Shown here: positions 51,334 through 60,087 of the stretch, in pieces
Layout: every line of letters begins with the position of its first letter
How positions within the stretch are numbered: position 1 is the first letter of the stretch
DNA from: Clostridia bacterium
GTDB taxonomy: Bacteria > Bacillota > Clostridia > Oscillospirales > CAG-272
Reading direction: 5' to 3'
DNA: 64,000 nt
Assembly (NCBI GenBank): GCA_017466445.1
Contig: JAFTUC010000033.1
Coordinates: forward strand, 30,214 to 94,213
Translations under genes and position numbers: made by a program
Notes under the pieces: model-generated
Told to the model about the DNA's origin: nothing
Databases searched by the model: none
What the model saw: the letters and a program-made list of their open reading frames with translations, nothing else

Positions 51334-53004
51334 TCAGGCGTGTCTGCGTTTTACAAATACTACCGTTCCGAGAACAAGCGACGCAATGGGAGGTATAACG
51401 TATATAAGAACCTTCCAGAGGGTCATAAGAGCCTCTGTGGGTGTCGTAACCTTTTCCGTCTCTATGGTCTTCATCTCGATACTTACGGTAAAGCTATCTC
51501 TTCCCATTACTCTGAGCGCATATCCGATGACCTCGCTGTTTCCGTATTCGTTTGAAAGAGCCTTTTCCGAAACGTAGGAGGTTGAGGCGCAAGCTATAAC
51601 GTAGGTCGGCTGCTCGTAATCGCTTCCGCCGGACCACTGATTATAGGTTATCGCCATAAGGCTTTTCGTACCGTCCTTTTCCGAGCTGAGCACAGTACCG
51701 TCCTTAAGTGTGATCTCGGAGGATGCAGGGGTATTAAATATACTTCCCGCATATTTCATCGAATAACCCTCGGAATATCCCACCTCGTTAGCGTAGTTAT
51801 AGTCGATAGATATAGTTCCCGCATTTTCGAAATAGATCTTAGGCTGAGAGTCAAGCGCGGTAAGACCTGCGGTAAGGCTCACTCCGGGGCTGAGCAGACT
51901 TGTCTCGTAATCGGCAAGAAACGCCTTTCCGTCGGGAGACATGCTGTTAACTCCGGTATCCTTTACGTTAGAGTTATCGAAGGTAAGTCCCCAATAGTCG
52001 AAGAGAAATTCGGAAAGATTTTCAAGCACGTTATCCGACGGATCGGAGAAGACCATCAGATGACAGTTCATTCTGTTTGTAAATCTTCTGATGACCGATA
52101 TCTCATCAACGGTGCTCGGATCTCCGTCAGAGGAGGCATCCGATCCTACCATATCGCTCTTGGGATTGAATATTATGAGTATTCGCGCATTTGGATCGCT
52201 GAGAAGAAGCTCGCTATCATCCGTGAGGCTCGCTTTTTTAACAGAAAATCCCGAATTATAGATATAGTCTCTGAGAGCCTGTGCCTTTCCGTAATCGTTC
52301 TCGCTTGCGGGATCGCTTCCTACATCCTCGCCGTGACCGTAAGAAAAGTAAGCGACAGGCGACTCTCCTGCAACGCTCATTATCATAGACGTGAATCTGA
52401 GCTCACCGTTAAAGCCGTAGGCATAATAGCTATTAGTATCGAAATAATAGAAATAATCTCTGCTCGAAACTCGGAAATTGTGGTGCTTTACCGGATTTCC
52501 GTCACTGTCGAGCACCGCCTTCCCGTTTTCGTCCTTTTCTGTGATACAGTTATCAACGATTATCTTCTGCTTATTAAAGACAGTGGATATGCTCGATTTG
52601 TACTTTTCGAGAGTGTCCATATCCTTATCGATATCGAGATGCTTTACGCTTATAAAATCGTATTTCTCTGCATAAACGTTGGCAAGCTCGTATATATGCT
52701 TCATTCCCCACAGTGACTCGGTGGGTCCGGTATATTCTGTGCTATAGCCAAATCCTGCGTTCTGAAGCTCGTCCTTATCGGCAAGGAAATATATGGTTAT
52801 ATCGTTATCGCTCCCCTGCAGCTTTGAAAGATGCTCGTCCGACACCTTGGTTATCTCCGTGTAGTTTGTCTTGGTCAGATCAAGATAAAGCACGTTTTTA
52901 GACGCAAGAAACGTAACAAGGATATTCAGAAGAAGTACAAGCAGGATCACAGATGCCGTAATAACTGCGGCTATTGATCTTTTTTTGAGTTTCTGATAAT
53001 TCAT
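51334..53004 (-). CDS. GldG-family ABC auxiliary protein, copy 1
   Basis: 556 residues, same layout as copy 2: N-terminal helix (AAVITASVILLVLLLNILVTFL), SLWGMKHIYELANVYAEKYDFISV, YFSYGHGEDVGS, C-terminal helix (LWKVLIYVIPPIASLVLGTVVFVKRRHA). GldG proteins have an ABC_transp_aux fold and work with a GldF permease and GldA ATPase; in gliding Bacteroidetes they are needed for gliding, but in Firmicutes the role is unknown. 27 nt before copy 2. Confidence 0.85.
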   Translation of the reverse strand: MNYQKLKKRSIAAVITASVILLVLLLNILVTFLASKNVLYLDLTKTNYTEITKVSDEHLSKLQGSDNDITIYFLADKDELQNAGFGYSTEYTGPTESLWGMKHIYELANVYAEKYDFISVKHLDIDKDMDTLEKYKSSISTVFNKQKIIVDNCITEKDENGKAVLDSDGNPVKHHNFRVSSRDYFYYFDTNSYYAYGFNGELRFTSMIMSVAGESPVAYFSYGHGEDVGSDPASENDYGKAQALRDYIYNSGFSVKKASLTDDSELLLSDPNARILIIFNPKSDMVGSDASSDGDPSTVDEISVIRRFTNRMNCHLMVFSDPSDNVLENLSEFLFDYWGLTFDNSNVKDTGVNSMSPDGKAFLADYETSLLSPGVSLTAGLTALDSQPKIYFENAGTISIDYNYANEVGYSEGYSMKYAGSIFNTPASSEITLKDGTVLSSEKDGTKSLMAITYNQWSGGSDYEQPTYVIACASTSYVSEKALSNEYGNSEVIGYALRVMGRDSFTVSIEMKTIETEKVTTPTEALMTLWKVLIYVIPPIASLVLGTVVFVKRRHA

Positions 53005-53061
53005 TTCATTCTCCCGTTATTAGTTCGTTATAAGCGTGTTTATGAGTTTGCGCGGCAGATA

Positions 53062-53769
53062 TCAGCTCCAGCGACGCTTCTCGTAGACACGCACGGTAAG
53101 AAAGAGGAAAACAAAGGAGAGTGATATATAGTACAGCAGCGCGTTGAAATCAAAGTAGCCGTACGCAAAATTATTGAATCTGTCAAAGAGAGATATCCAG
53201 CTGAGTATGGCTCTTATGAAATAAACGTCAATAAACGAGTTAAAAACGGTAGTGAACACGAACGCTATAAGTATAAGCATGGTTATTATAGCGGCAATGA
53301 ACTGATTTTCCGTAAGAGAGGATACGAAGACCCCGATCGCTATACACGCACCGCCCACAAGAAGTATGGCTATCACGTTTCCGAAAATTATAGCCGTATT
53401 CGGAGTTCCGTGGATATAAAGTGCTATAAAATCGAGGCAAGAGAAAAGGAAGGTTCCCGCAAATACGGTATAAGCCGCAAGGAATTTTGCCATTACCATA
53501 CCCATAAGGCTTACGGGAGAGGACAAAAGAAGAGGCTCGGTACGGAGACGTCTTTCGTCCGAAAAGAGCTTCATCGTAAGAAGAGGAAGCACGATTACGA
53601 AGACCATCAGAAGAAGTGAAAAATAACTTCCGACGCTACTTGCCTCACCTGCTTGGATCGTAGTTGTGGTAAAGATTATTCCGCTTACGCAAAGAAAAGC
53701 GGCAACAAAAATATATCCTATCGGAGAAATAAAGTAGGAACGGAGTTCCCTTTTATATATTGCAAACAT
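53062..53769 (-). CDS. GldF-like ABC permease
   Basis: 235 residues with six membrane helices and no large loop: the compact ABC-2 form of GldF/YhaP. SDERRLRTEPLLLSSPVSLMGMVMAKFLAAYTVF in the second loop and the last two helices (RAILSWISLFDRFNNFAYGYFDFNALLYYISLSFVFLFLTVRVYEKRRWS) are typical. Second gene of the operon. Confidence 0.86.
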   Translation of the reverse strand: MFAIYKRELRSYFISPIGYIFVAAFLCVSGIIFTTTTIQAGEASSVGSYFSLLLMVFVIVLPLLTMKLFSDERRLRTEPLLLSSPVSLMGMVMAKFLAAYTVFAGTFLFSCLDFIALYIHGTPNTAIIFGNVIAILLVGGACIAIGVFVSSLTENQFIAAIITMLILIAFVFTTVFNSFIDVYFIRAILSWISLFDRFNNFAYGYFDFNALLYYISLSFVFLFLTVRVYEKRRWS

Positions 53770-53817
53770 TTATCAACCGTTCACAAATCCGTGTAACAAC
53801 CGGAAATGCCCTTTCAA

Positions 53818-54843
53818 TTATTTGTTTTCGTCTTCTTTTCCGAAATCTATTTCTATCTTCTGCCTTCTGCCGAGCGTGGTCTTTTTGCCCTTTTTCTGCT
53901 TCTTCGTAGGCTCAGCCGTATCCACGACAGCGATGAATATATCTTCAAGATTAAGACCGAGCGCTTCAATACCTATGATAGCCCAGCTCTTTGCGGCAAG
54001 CGCATTGAAGAGTGTTTTTCTGATATCTATTCCGGGCTCGCTCTCAACAAGATATGAGGTACTGTCGAGCTCATGATTTCCGAGAACATCGACATAGGAG
54101 ACACCGGGAAGCGATCTGATCAGCGCAAGAACGTCCTTCTGCGGGCCGCAGACCTTTACGTTAAGTCTTCTGTTTCCGTCGATTATCTTTGAAATATCGG
54201 CAGTTTTCTCGTTTGCCACGATCTTACCCTTATTGATTATAACGATACGGTCGCAGACTGCCTGAACCTCGGGCAGGATATGGGTCGAAAGAATTACTGT
54301 ATGATTCTTTCCGAGTGCCTTAATAAGATTTCTTATCTCTATTATCTGCTTGGGGTCAAGACCGACGGTAGGCTCGTCAAATATTATCACCTTGGGATTT
54401 CCGACAAGCGCCTGAGCAATACCTACTCTCTGACGGTAACCCTTTGAAAGGTTTCTGATAACTCTTCCGAGGACATCCGAGATCTTGACGGTATCACAGA
54501 TCTCCTTAAGATGCTTTTCTCTGTCGAGCTTGCAGGAGCGCATATCGTAAATAAAATTAAGATATTCCCGAACCGTCATCTCAAGATAAAGCGGGGGAAG
54601 CTCGGGAAGATATCCTATATTTCTCTTCGCTTCTATCGGATTTTCGAGTATATCTATCCCGTTTATAAGAGCCTTTCCCGAGGTTGCGGAAAGACATCCG
54701 GTAAGAATGCTCATAGTGGTAGTTTTTCCCGCTCCGTTCGGACCGAGAAATCCTACTATCTCTCCTTCCTCGACAGAAAAGGATATACCTCCTACGGCTG
54801 TCTTATCTCCGTATTTTTTTACAAGATTTTCAATTTGTATCAT
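53818..54843 (-). CDS. ABC ATPase of the Gld-like transporter
   Basis: 341 residues from the ATG at 54843, or 345 from 54855. Walker A FLGPNGAGKTTTMSIL, signature LSKGYRQRVGIAQAL, Walker B VIIFDEPTVGLDPKQ, H-loop LSTHILPEV. After the nucleotide-binding domain comes an alpha/beta extra domain and a basic tail (KKQKKGKKTTLGRRQ). GldA-like. First gene of the six-gene operon. Confidence 0.9.
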   Translation of the reverse strand: MIQIENLVKKYGDKTAVGGISFSVEEGEIVGFLGPNGAGKTTTMSILTGCLSATSGKALINGIDILENPIEAKRNIGYLPELPPLYLEMTVREYLNFIYDMRSCKLDREKHLKEICDTVKISDVLGRVIRNLSKGYRQRVGIAQALVGNPKVIIFDEPTVGLDPKQIIEIRNLIKALGKNHTVILSTHILPEVQAVCDRIVIINKGKIVANEKTADISKIIDGNRRLNVKVCGPQKDVLALIRSLPGVSYVDVLGNHELDSTSYLVESEPGIDIRKTLFNALAAKSWAIIGIEALGLNLEDIFIAVVDTAEPTKKQKKGKKTTLGRRQKIEIDFGKEDENK

Positions 54844-54902
54844 ACGCTTGACCATTCCCTTTCAGCTTGCACAAAGGTGCAAACGAACAGTATTTATTTG
54901 AT

Positions 54903-54929
54903 TATTATAACACACATTTGTAAACAAAT
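54903..54929 (-). promoter_or_regulatory. -10 box with upstream palindrome, Gld-like operon
   Basis: TATAAT on the minus strand (54908-54903); a 6-2-6 inverted repeat ATTTGT-AA-ACAAAT (54916-54929) covers the -35 region, where no good -35 is seen. It may be an operator for an activator. Confidence 0.4.
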
Positions 54930-54960
54930 CTTTAAATAGAGTTGATGACCGAGTGATTTT

Positions 54961-55758
54961 TCACAAAACTATGGCTGCTTTCATAGTTCCTCTGAGTCCG
55001 TGGGAGGCACGATGCGAAAAAAACAGTTCGTTTTCACAGCAGGTGCATCTTGAGCAGACGCTGATATTTTCAAATGATATGCCGGCATCAAGCAGAAGCG
55101 AGCAGTTCATAGCGGCGATATCTGTATAAAAAGCGCCGTTTTTCCCTGCTTTTACGTATTTATTCGAAAATTTTTCTCCCTGAAGCGACAAAACGCTTTC
55201 GTAAAAATCCGCTCCCACCTCATAGCAGCAGGCGTGTATACAAGGACCTATCGCCACCCGTATATCTCTTATATCCGAGCCGAGCGACCGAAAGATATCA
55301 ACACCCTTGGCGGCGATTCCGGAAGCAGTACCTCTCCATCCCGCGTGAAGCGCACCTATTATCCTGCGGTTAGGATCCTCAAGCAGTATCGGTGCACAGT
55401 CGGCGATCGAAACCGAGATAACGATACCCTTTTCCCTCGTTATAAATCCGTCTATGGCGTAAAAATGCCTTCCGGCATCCGAAATATCGACGATCCTTAT
55501 ATCGGTCGAATGCACCTGAGAGGCACTTACGAAATGATCGGTATCACTTCCGAGCACACGCGTAAATCTCCTAAGATTTTCGGCAACGTTTTCATCCCTG
55601 TCCCCTCTGTCGCTATTCAGATTGAGGCTTGAAAGATGACTTTCCGTGCTCACTCCCCCAAGTCTTGTGGAGAATATATGCTTCGCACTTAAATTTGACG
55701 AACGAAAGAAGGTAAGTCCGTCCTTTTCGTCAAGATAAAATTCGTCCTTGAAGGTCAT
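54961..55758 (-). CDS. pgeF: purine nucleoside phosphorylase/laccase-domain protein (YlmD/PgeF)
   Basis: 265 residues of the YfiH/LACC1 family. Metal motif GALHAGWRGTASGI and ADCAPILLEDPN; a Cys-rich spot CIHACCYEVG with the conserved Zn ligands, and SVCSRCTCCENELFFSHR near the end. These proteins act as purine nucleoside phosphorylase/adenosine deaminase or remove cross-linked muropeptides. Starts 1 nt after dnaI ends, so probably co-transcribed with the dnaD-dnaI pair. Confidence 0.88.
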   Translation of the reverse strand: MTFKDEFYLDEKDGLTFFRSSNLSAKHIFSTRLGGVSTESHLSSLNLNSDRGDRDENVAENLRRFTRVLGSDTDHFVSASQVHSTDIRIVDISDAGRHFYAIDGFITREKGIVISVSIADCAPILLEDPNRRIIGALHAGWRGTASGIAAKGVDIFRSLGSDIRDIRVAIGPCIHACCYEVGADFYESVLSLQGEKFSNKYVKAGKNGAFYTDIAAMNCSLLLDAGISFENISVCSRCTCCENELFFSHRASHGLRGTMKAAIVL

Positions 55759-55759
55759 A

Positions 55760-56734
55760 TCAGGTTATATCTACCTTGAGAAGACGCACGTCCTTGCCGA
55801 CGAATCTGAGAACTATCGATTCACCGAAAAGGCGGGAGGCTATACGCTCTCCGTACTTTTTCTGCATTTCCTCAAGCGAAAGATTGGTATTAAGAAGAAC
55901 AGGTCTTCCGTTCATAAATCTTGTGTTTATTAGGTTATAGAGAGCCGAGACGGTAAACTGAGTCGTGACCTCGGTTCCGAGATCGTCTACTATAAGCAGA
56001 TCGCATTCAAAGTATCTGTCGGTAGGAGTCGCATATTTTGAGTTCTGTTTTCCGAATCGCTCGTTTTCAAACGACAGGAAAACGTTCGCCGCGGTATCGT
56101 AACAGACGTCAAATCCGAGTTCTATGACCTTTCCCGCTATTGCGGTAGAAAGATGGGTCTTTCCGAGTCCGGTCGATCCTATGAACATCAGATTTTGCGA
56201 TGCTGATGAAAATTTCTCCGCATAGTTTTTACTGACGTTATAGTTAAGGAGCATGTTTTCGTAAACGTCATCATTATATTTGTAATAATCGAGAGAAAAG
56301 CTATCAAAGGTCTGGACATCGACGAGCCGCCCAAGTCCCGATCTTCTGCAGGTCTCAAGGACAAGCTCCTTACGAAAGCATTCGCAGAGCGCCGCACCGT
56401 CATATCCGGTATCCTTACATTTCGGACACTCAAATTTCGGGAAGGTATAATCACTGTCATATCCGAGATGCGCAAGGAAATCGCTCCTTTGCTGCTGAAG
56501 CTCCTCGTTTTTATGCCGTATATTATTTATCCTATCTTCTATTCCCTCACGTCCCTCGGAGATCGCCTCCATAATGGCAACACCCGTCCCCGAAAGCGCG
56601 AGATCGATAAGCTTTATCTGCGGACATCTTTCGGTAACGTCCTTAAGGCGCATATCAGCCTCGTCGATAGCACGGGCACGCTTGGCGCTGAAATCGTCCA
56701 TCACCTTTTTAAACGCATCGCTGTTATATGCCAT
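55760..56734 (-). CDS. dnaI: DnaC/DnaI-type helicase loader
   Basis: 324 residues. N-terminal helical region (1-95), zinc finger CPKCKDTGYDGAALCEC near 105, then an AAA+ ATPase: Walker A GSTGLGKTHLSTAI, Walker B LLIVDDLGTE, SNLS-like sensor in LLNTNLSLEEM. It loads the replicative helicase. Directly downstream of a DnaD-domain gene, the usual Clostridia pair. Confidence 0.88.
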   Translation of the reverse strand: MAYNSDAFKKVMDDFSAKRARAIDEADMRLKDVTERCPQIKLIDLALSGTGVAIMEAISEGREGIEDRINNIRHKNEELQQQRSDFLAHLGYDSDYTFPKFECPKCKDTGYDGAALCECFRKELVLETCRRSGLGRLVDVQTFDSFSLDYYKYNDDVYENMLLNYNVSKNYAEKFSSASQNLMFIGSTGLGKTHLSTAIAGKVIELGFDVCYDTAANVFLSFENERFGKQNSKYATPTDRYFECDLLIVDDLGTEVTTQFTVSALYNLINTRFMNGRPVLLNTNLSLEEMQKKYGERIASRLFGESIVLRFVGKDVRLLKVDIT

Positions 56735-56767
56735 TTATGACTCCTCCTTAATTACGCATATAGCGTA

Positions 56768-57784
56768 TCATTTACTTTCGCCGTTATCGCCGTTATCGCC
56801 AAGAAGCTTGCGTGCTCTGCTTTTTGAGCTTGCAAGTATAGCCTCCTCGAGCGGATCGGAGATATTTCTTCCGTTTTGACCCGAGTTAAGATTATCGTTC
56901 TTTGTCGATCGGAATTTTTCAAGTGCCGCAAGAGCCTGCTCGGGGGTAGCGTATCCCGCCTCGCTCCAATTTATAAGCGTCTTATTCGTATAGGGCATAG
57001 AGGGTGATGAGGTATTATTGACCGCTATTTCATAAGCGAGCTCTATCATTTCCTGCGAGTACTTCATACGCACCCACTGCTCGATAAATTTCGATTCCTT
57101 CGAGGTAAGCTTTCTCGTACCAAGTCCGAAAAGCTTACGGACAAAGCTTTCAAGCGTAGAAATCTCCTCCATTTCGGCAAGCCTTATCTCAAGCTCGGAA
57201 AGAGACACTATGCCGTCATTATACAGTCCGAGCGCCGTTTTTTCAACGTAAGGAACGGTCGGTCTTCCGATCTTTACGGCAAAAAGACAGAGCGTGGTTA
57301 TATAATCGCAGCTGAGTCTGTACTGATCGGCGAGATTAATCACTCTGTTTATCTCGATAAGTGTGAACATCTTACCGAGTATTCTCTGACAGTCCTCAAC
57401 AAGCCTTCCAAGCTCGGATCTTTGAGAAAACAAAGACTCTATCTCCGCTCCCGTATAGCTTGGAGTATCGACTCCTGCCTTGACAACTGTTACACCTCTC
57501 TGCGCTACCTGCTTTGTTCTCACGGTGACGTTATTTTTATCCTCGCTTACCCTATGTAAAACGAGTCCCATATCCACGAGCTTACCGAGAGCTATTCTTA
57601 TCTCATTTTCACTAAGTCCGAGCAGCACGGATGCGTCCGTCTCGGAAAAATCGGTGCATCTTTGCTTATCTGACGCAATATATACAAGAAGCCTTATTTC
57701 GCTATGCGACATATCCTTAAGAAGCTCTGCGGTTTTTTCGGGAAGCGACAGAACGCCGTATCCGAAATTGATATCAAGATGCAT
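56768..57784 (-). CDS. DnaD/DnaB-domain replication protein
   Basis: 338 residues. N-terminal winged helix (residues about 15-80, LSHSEIRLLVYIA...LGLSENEIRIALGKLVDMGLV), then two DnaD/DnaB_2 helical domains (ILGKMFTLIEINRVINLADQYRLSCDYITTLCLFAV and FIEQWVRMKYSQEMIELAYEIAVNNTSSPSMPYTNKTLINW). It helps DnaI load helicase in primosome assembly. The C-terminal tail has a small GDNGDNG repeat. Upstream of dnaI by 33 nt. Confidence 0.85.
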   Translation of the reverse strand: MHLDINFGYGVLSLPEKTAELLKDMSHSEIRLLVYIASDKQRCTDFSETDASVLLGLSENEIRIALGKLVDMGLVLHRVSEDKNNVTVRTKQVAQRGVTVVKAGVDTPSYTGAEIESLFSQRSELGRLVEDCQRILGKMFTLIEINRVINLADQYRLSCDYITTLCLFAVKIGRPTVPYVEKTALGLYNDGIVSLSELEIRLAEMEEISTLESFVRKLFGLGTRKLTSKESKFIEQWVRMKYSQEMIELAYEIAVNNTSSPSMPYTNKTLINWSEAGYATPEQALAALEKFRSTKNDNLNSGQNGRNISDPLEEAILASSKSRARKLLGDNGDNGESK

Positions 57785-57837
57785 CGTAATTTTTCCTTTC
57801 GTAATTTATTCGTAACTTATGTTAAAAGAGCAAAAAA

Positions 57838-58509
57838 TCAGTATTTCTTTTCATTTCTCTTTATATCAAAGCAAAGAGTCATGAAGGAATCGACAAGGTG
57901 AACGTCTCTTACAGCCACCTTCTCGGGATCGAGTCCGAGCTCTACCTCGGAAAAATTCCAAATTCCCTGCACTCCGAGGCTTGCGATCTTTTCCGCGACC
58001 GCGAGAGCCGCACTCGGCGGAAGCGCAAGTATGGCAACGTCTACTCTGTTTTCAGCCCAAAAGCTATCTATATCGTCGATATGTCTGACCTCACATCCGC
58101 AGACCGTCTGTCCGATTATCTCAGGCTTCACGTCGAAGAGACATTTGAGAAAAAGTCCGGTATGAGCAAAGGATGATGAGCTCGCGATAGCTTTTCCGAG
58201 ATTTCCCGCACCTATTATGACGGTGTTGTAGCAATCGTTATTTCCCAAAATATCCCCGATCCGATCGCAAAGATTTTTTGTATTGTAGCCATATCCCTGC
58301 TGACCGAAGCCGCCGAAATAGTTAAGATCCTGTCTTATCTGCGAGGCGGTGGTACCCATCAGCCTCGAAAGAGCCAGCGAGCTTATTCTGTATTCGCCTT
58401 TTTCGACAAGCTGACTCAGATAGCGATAGTACCTCGGCAGTCGTGTAATGACTGCCTGAGGTATCTCGTTTCTTTTGTTCAGATCAATGCCTTTAAACTG
58501 TCTGGACAT
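57838..58509 (-). CDS. rex: redox-sensing transcriptional repressor Rex
   Basis: 223 residues. Winged-helix domain (residues 15-75, VITRLPRYYRYLSQLVEKGEYRISSLALSRLMGTTASQIRQDLNYFGGFGQQGYGY) and a Rossmann NAD(H) domain with VIIGAGNLGKAIASS. Rex represses fermentation and NADH-oxidising genes when NADH is low. It is not adjacent to a visible TTGTGA-type Rex box in this window. Coded before the dnaD-dnaI-pgeF cluster. Confidence 0.93.
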   Translation of the reverse strand: MSRQFKGIDLNKRNEIPQAVITRLPRYYRYLSQLVEKGEYRISSLALSRLMGTTASQIRQDLNYFGGFGQQGYGYNTKNLCDRIGDILGNNDCYNTVIIGAGNLGKAIASSSSFAHTGLFLKCLFDVKPEIIGQTVCGCEVRHIDDIDSFWAENRVDVAILALPPSAALAVAEKIASLGVQGIWNFSEVELGLDPEKVAVRDVHLVDSFMTLCFDIKRNEKKY

Positions 58510-58564
58510 ATATTTTTATCTCCGTATATTTTATAGTTTTACACTCTAACTAAAGAGATCGGAA

Positions 58565-59755
58565 TCAAAGAGATTTGAGTGTTTCGGTAACGTATGATGC
58601 GAACTCCTCACAGGTAGCTCCCGTATCACGTCCGGTAATGGTAAGCTTCTTTTCGGTAAACATACACTTATCAAGTGCTGCGGAAAGCTTATCGGACTCT
58701 TCCTGATATCCGATATGGGAAAGAAGGAGTGCCGCAGCGCGAAGGGTCGAGCAAGGATCTGCGTACTTGGCGCGTCCTTCCTTTACCATTCTGGGTGCGC
58801 TTCCGTGAATAGCCTCGAACATAGCGTACTTCTTACCGATGTTCGCGCTTCCGGCGGTACCTACGCCGCCCTGAAACTCGGCCGCCTCATCGGTGATGAT
58901 ATCTCCGTAGAGGTTAGGAAGAATGAATACCTGAAAATCGGTACGGCGCTTCTCGTCAACGAGCTTTGCGGTCATGATATCGATAAACCATTCGTCGGTG
59001 GTGATCTCGGGATATTCCTTTGCGATCTCCTCACAAATGCGGAGGAACTTACCGTCTGTGGTCTTTATAACGTTTGCCTTGGTAACTATCGAAACACGGT
59101 TCTTTCCGTTTGCGCGTGCAAACTCAAACGCAAGACGTGCGATACGCTCTGTTCCCTCGGTAGTAGTTACGCAAAAATCGAGTGCAAGATCGTCGGTAAC
59201 GTTAACGCCCTGACTTCCGACAGCGTAGCTTCCCTCGGTATTCTCACGGAAAAATGTCCAGTCGATGCCCTTTTCGGGAACCTTTACGGGACGAACGTTT
59301 GCGAAAAGGTCAAGCTCCTTACGCATAGCAACATTTGCGCTTTCGATGTTCGGCCACGGATCGCCCGCACGGGGAGTGGTGGTCGGACCCTTAAGTATGA
59401 CCGTGCACTTCTTGAGCTCCTCAAGAACGTCCTCGGGGATAGCCTTGTTCTGTGCTGCTCTGTTTTCAATGGTAAGACCGTCGATGACCTTGAATTCTAC
59501 CTTGCCCTTCTTGACCTCACCGTCCAGAAGGTATTCAAGAACCTTCATAGCCGCGCCCGTAATAACGGGACCGATTCCGTCACCGCCGCAAACACCGATA
59601 ACTATCTTGTCAAGTGCTTTATAATCTACAGTTTCCTTTGATGCGTTGATACGCTCAACTCTTTCAAGCTGGGACTCGAGAAGCTTTCTGTATTTCTCGA
59701 CCGCGCCGTCGATCTGATCGGAATATTTTTCCTTTACGTTTACCTTGTCTGCCAT
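58565..59755 (-). CDS. isocitrate/isopropylmalate dehydrogenase family, probable isocitrate dehydrogenase
   Basis: 396 residues with an N-terminal helical extension of about 45 residues (KYSDQIDGAVEKYRKLLESQLERV) before the fold begins at IVIGVCGGDGIGPVI. Substrate pocket NIESANVAMRKELDLFANVRPVK, FRENTEGSYAVGSQGVN, metal site LPNLYGDIITDEAAEFQGGVGTAGSANIG, and AIHGSAPRMVKEG. The SxNVxxR region fits isocitrate as substrate; whether NAD or NADP is used is not certain. With the citrate-synthase-like gene at 19156 it supports glutamate formation through the oxidative half of the TCA cycle. Confidence 0.85.
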   Translation of the reverse strand: MADKVNVKEKYSDQIDGAVEKYRKLLESQLERVERINASKETVDYKALDKIVIGVCGGDGIGPVITGAAMKVLEYLLDGEVKKGKVEFKVIDGLTIENRAAQNKAIPEDVLEELKKCTVILKGPTTTPRAGDPWPNIESANVAMRKELDLFANVRPVKVPEKGIDWTFFRENTEGSYAVGSQGVNVTDDLALDFCVTTTEGTERIARLAFEFARANGKNRVSIVTKANVIKTTDGKFLRICEEIAKEYPEITTDEWFIDIMTAKLVDEKRRTDFQVFILPNLYGDIITDEAAEFQGGVGTAGSANIGKKYAMFEAIHGSAPRMVKEGRAKYADPCSTLRAAALLLSHIGYQEESDKLSAALDKCMFTEKKLTITGRDTGATCEEFASYVTETLKSL

Positions 59756-59785
59756 TTCTTTTGACCTCTCTTTTTTTAAATTTGC

Positions 59786-59814
59786 CGTATAGCATAAAAT
59801 TGTTTTTTTGTCAA
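59786..59814 (-). promoter_or_regulatory. promoter of the isocitrate dehydrogenase gene
   Basis: Minus strand TTGACA (59814-59809), 17-bp spacer, TATACG (59791-59786). Confidence 0.72.
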
Positions 59815-59890
59815 GTGTATTATAAATTCCGTATTGTGCAAAATGCGAAATCGTATAAACAGTTTAAAATTCTTTGGTTTTGAACGTGAG

Positions 59891-60003
59891 AAATCCACAA
59901 AATCCACAGGGTTTTCCACAAGTTACCCCGATTTTTCCGACATTTTTGATCCGAAAGCAAGATTTTGCGACCCCAAAAACAAAAGTGTAATATTTTTTCC
60001 ACA
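59891..60003. other. cluster of DnaA-box-like 9-mers
   Basis: AAATCCACA (59891-59899 and 59900-59908), TTTTCCACA (59912-59920) and TTTTCCACA (59995-60003), all in one orientation within 113 bp. They match the boxes at 7950-8043. The 332-bp gap between isocitrate dehydrogenase and tsaD holds this and the promoter; there is no gene in it. Confidence 0.5.
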
Positions 60004-60087
60004 TACTGTATATTCAGAAAATTATACATTCAAAACGCTTTTTTACTCATTTCAGAGGAAAATTTTTTGTACAAAATCACGATTTTT

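Noticed and set aside
56777-56799. GCCGTTATC micro-repeat at the end of the DnaD-domain gene
   Set aside because: A short in-frame coding repeat (Gly-Asp-Asn) in a disordered tail; not an element or array.
58510-58564. Possible Rex self-binding site upstream of rex
   Set aside because: The gap has no TTGTGA-N-TCACAA-like palindrome, so I do not claim autoregulation.
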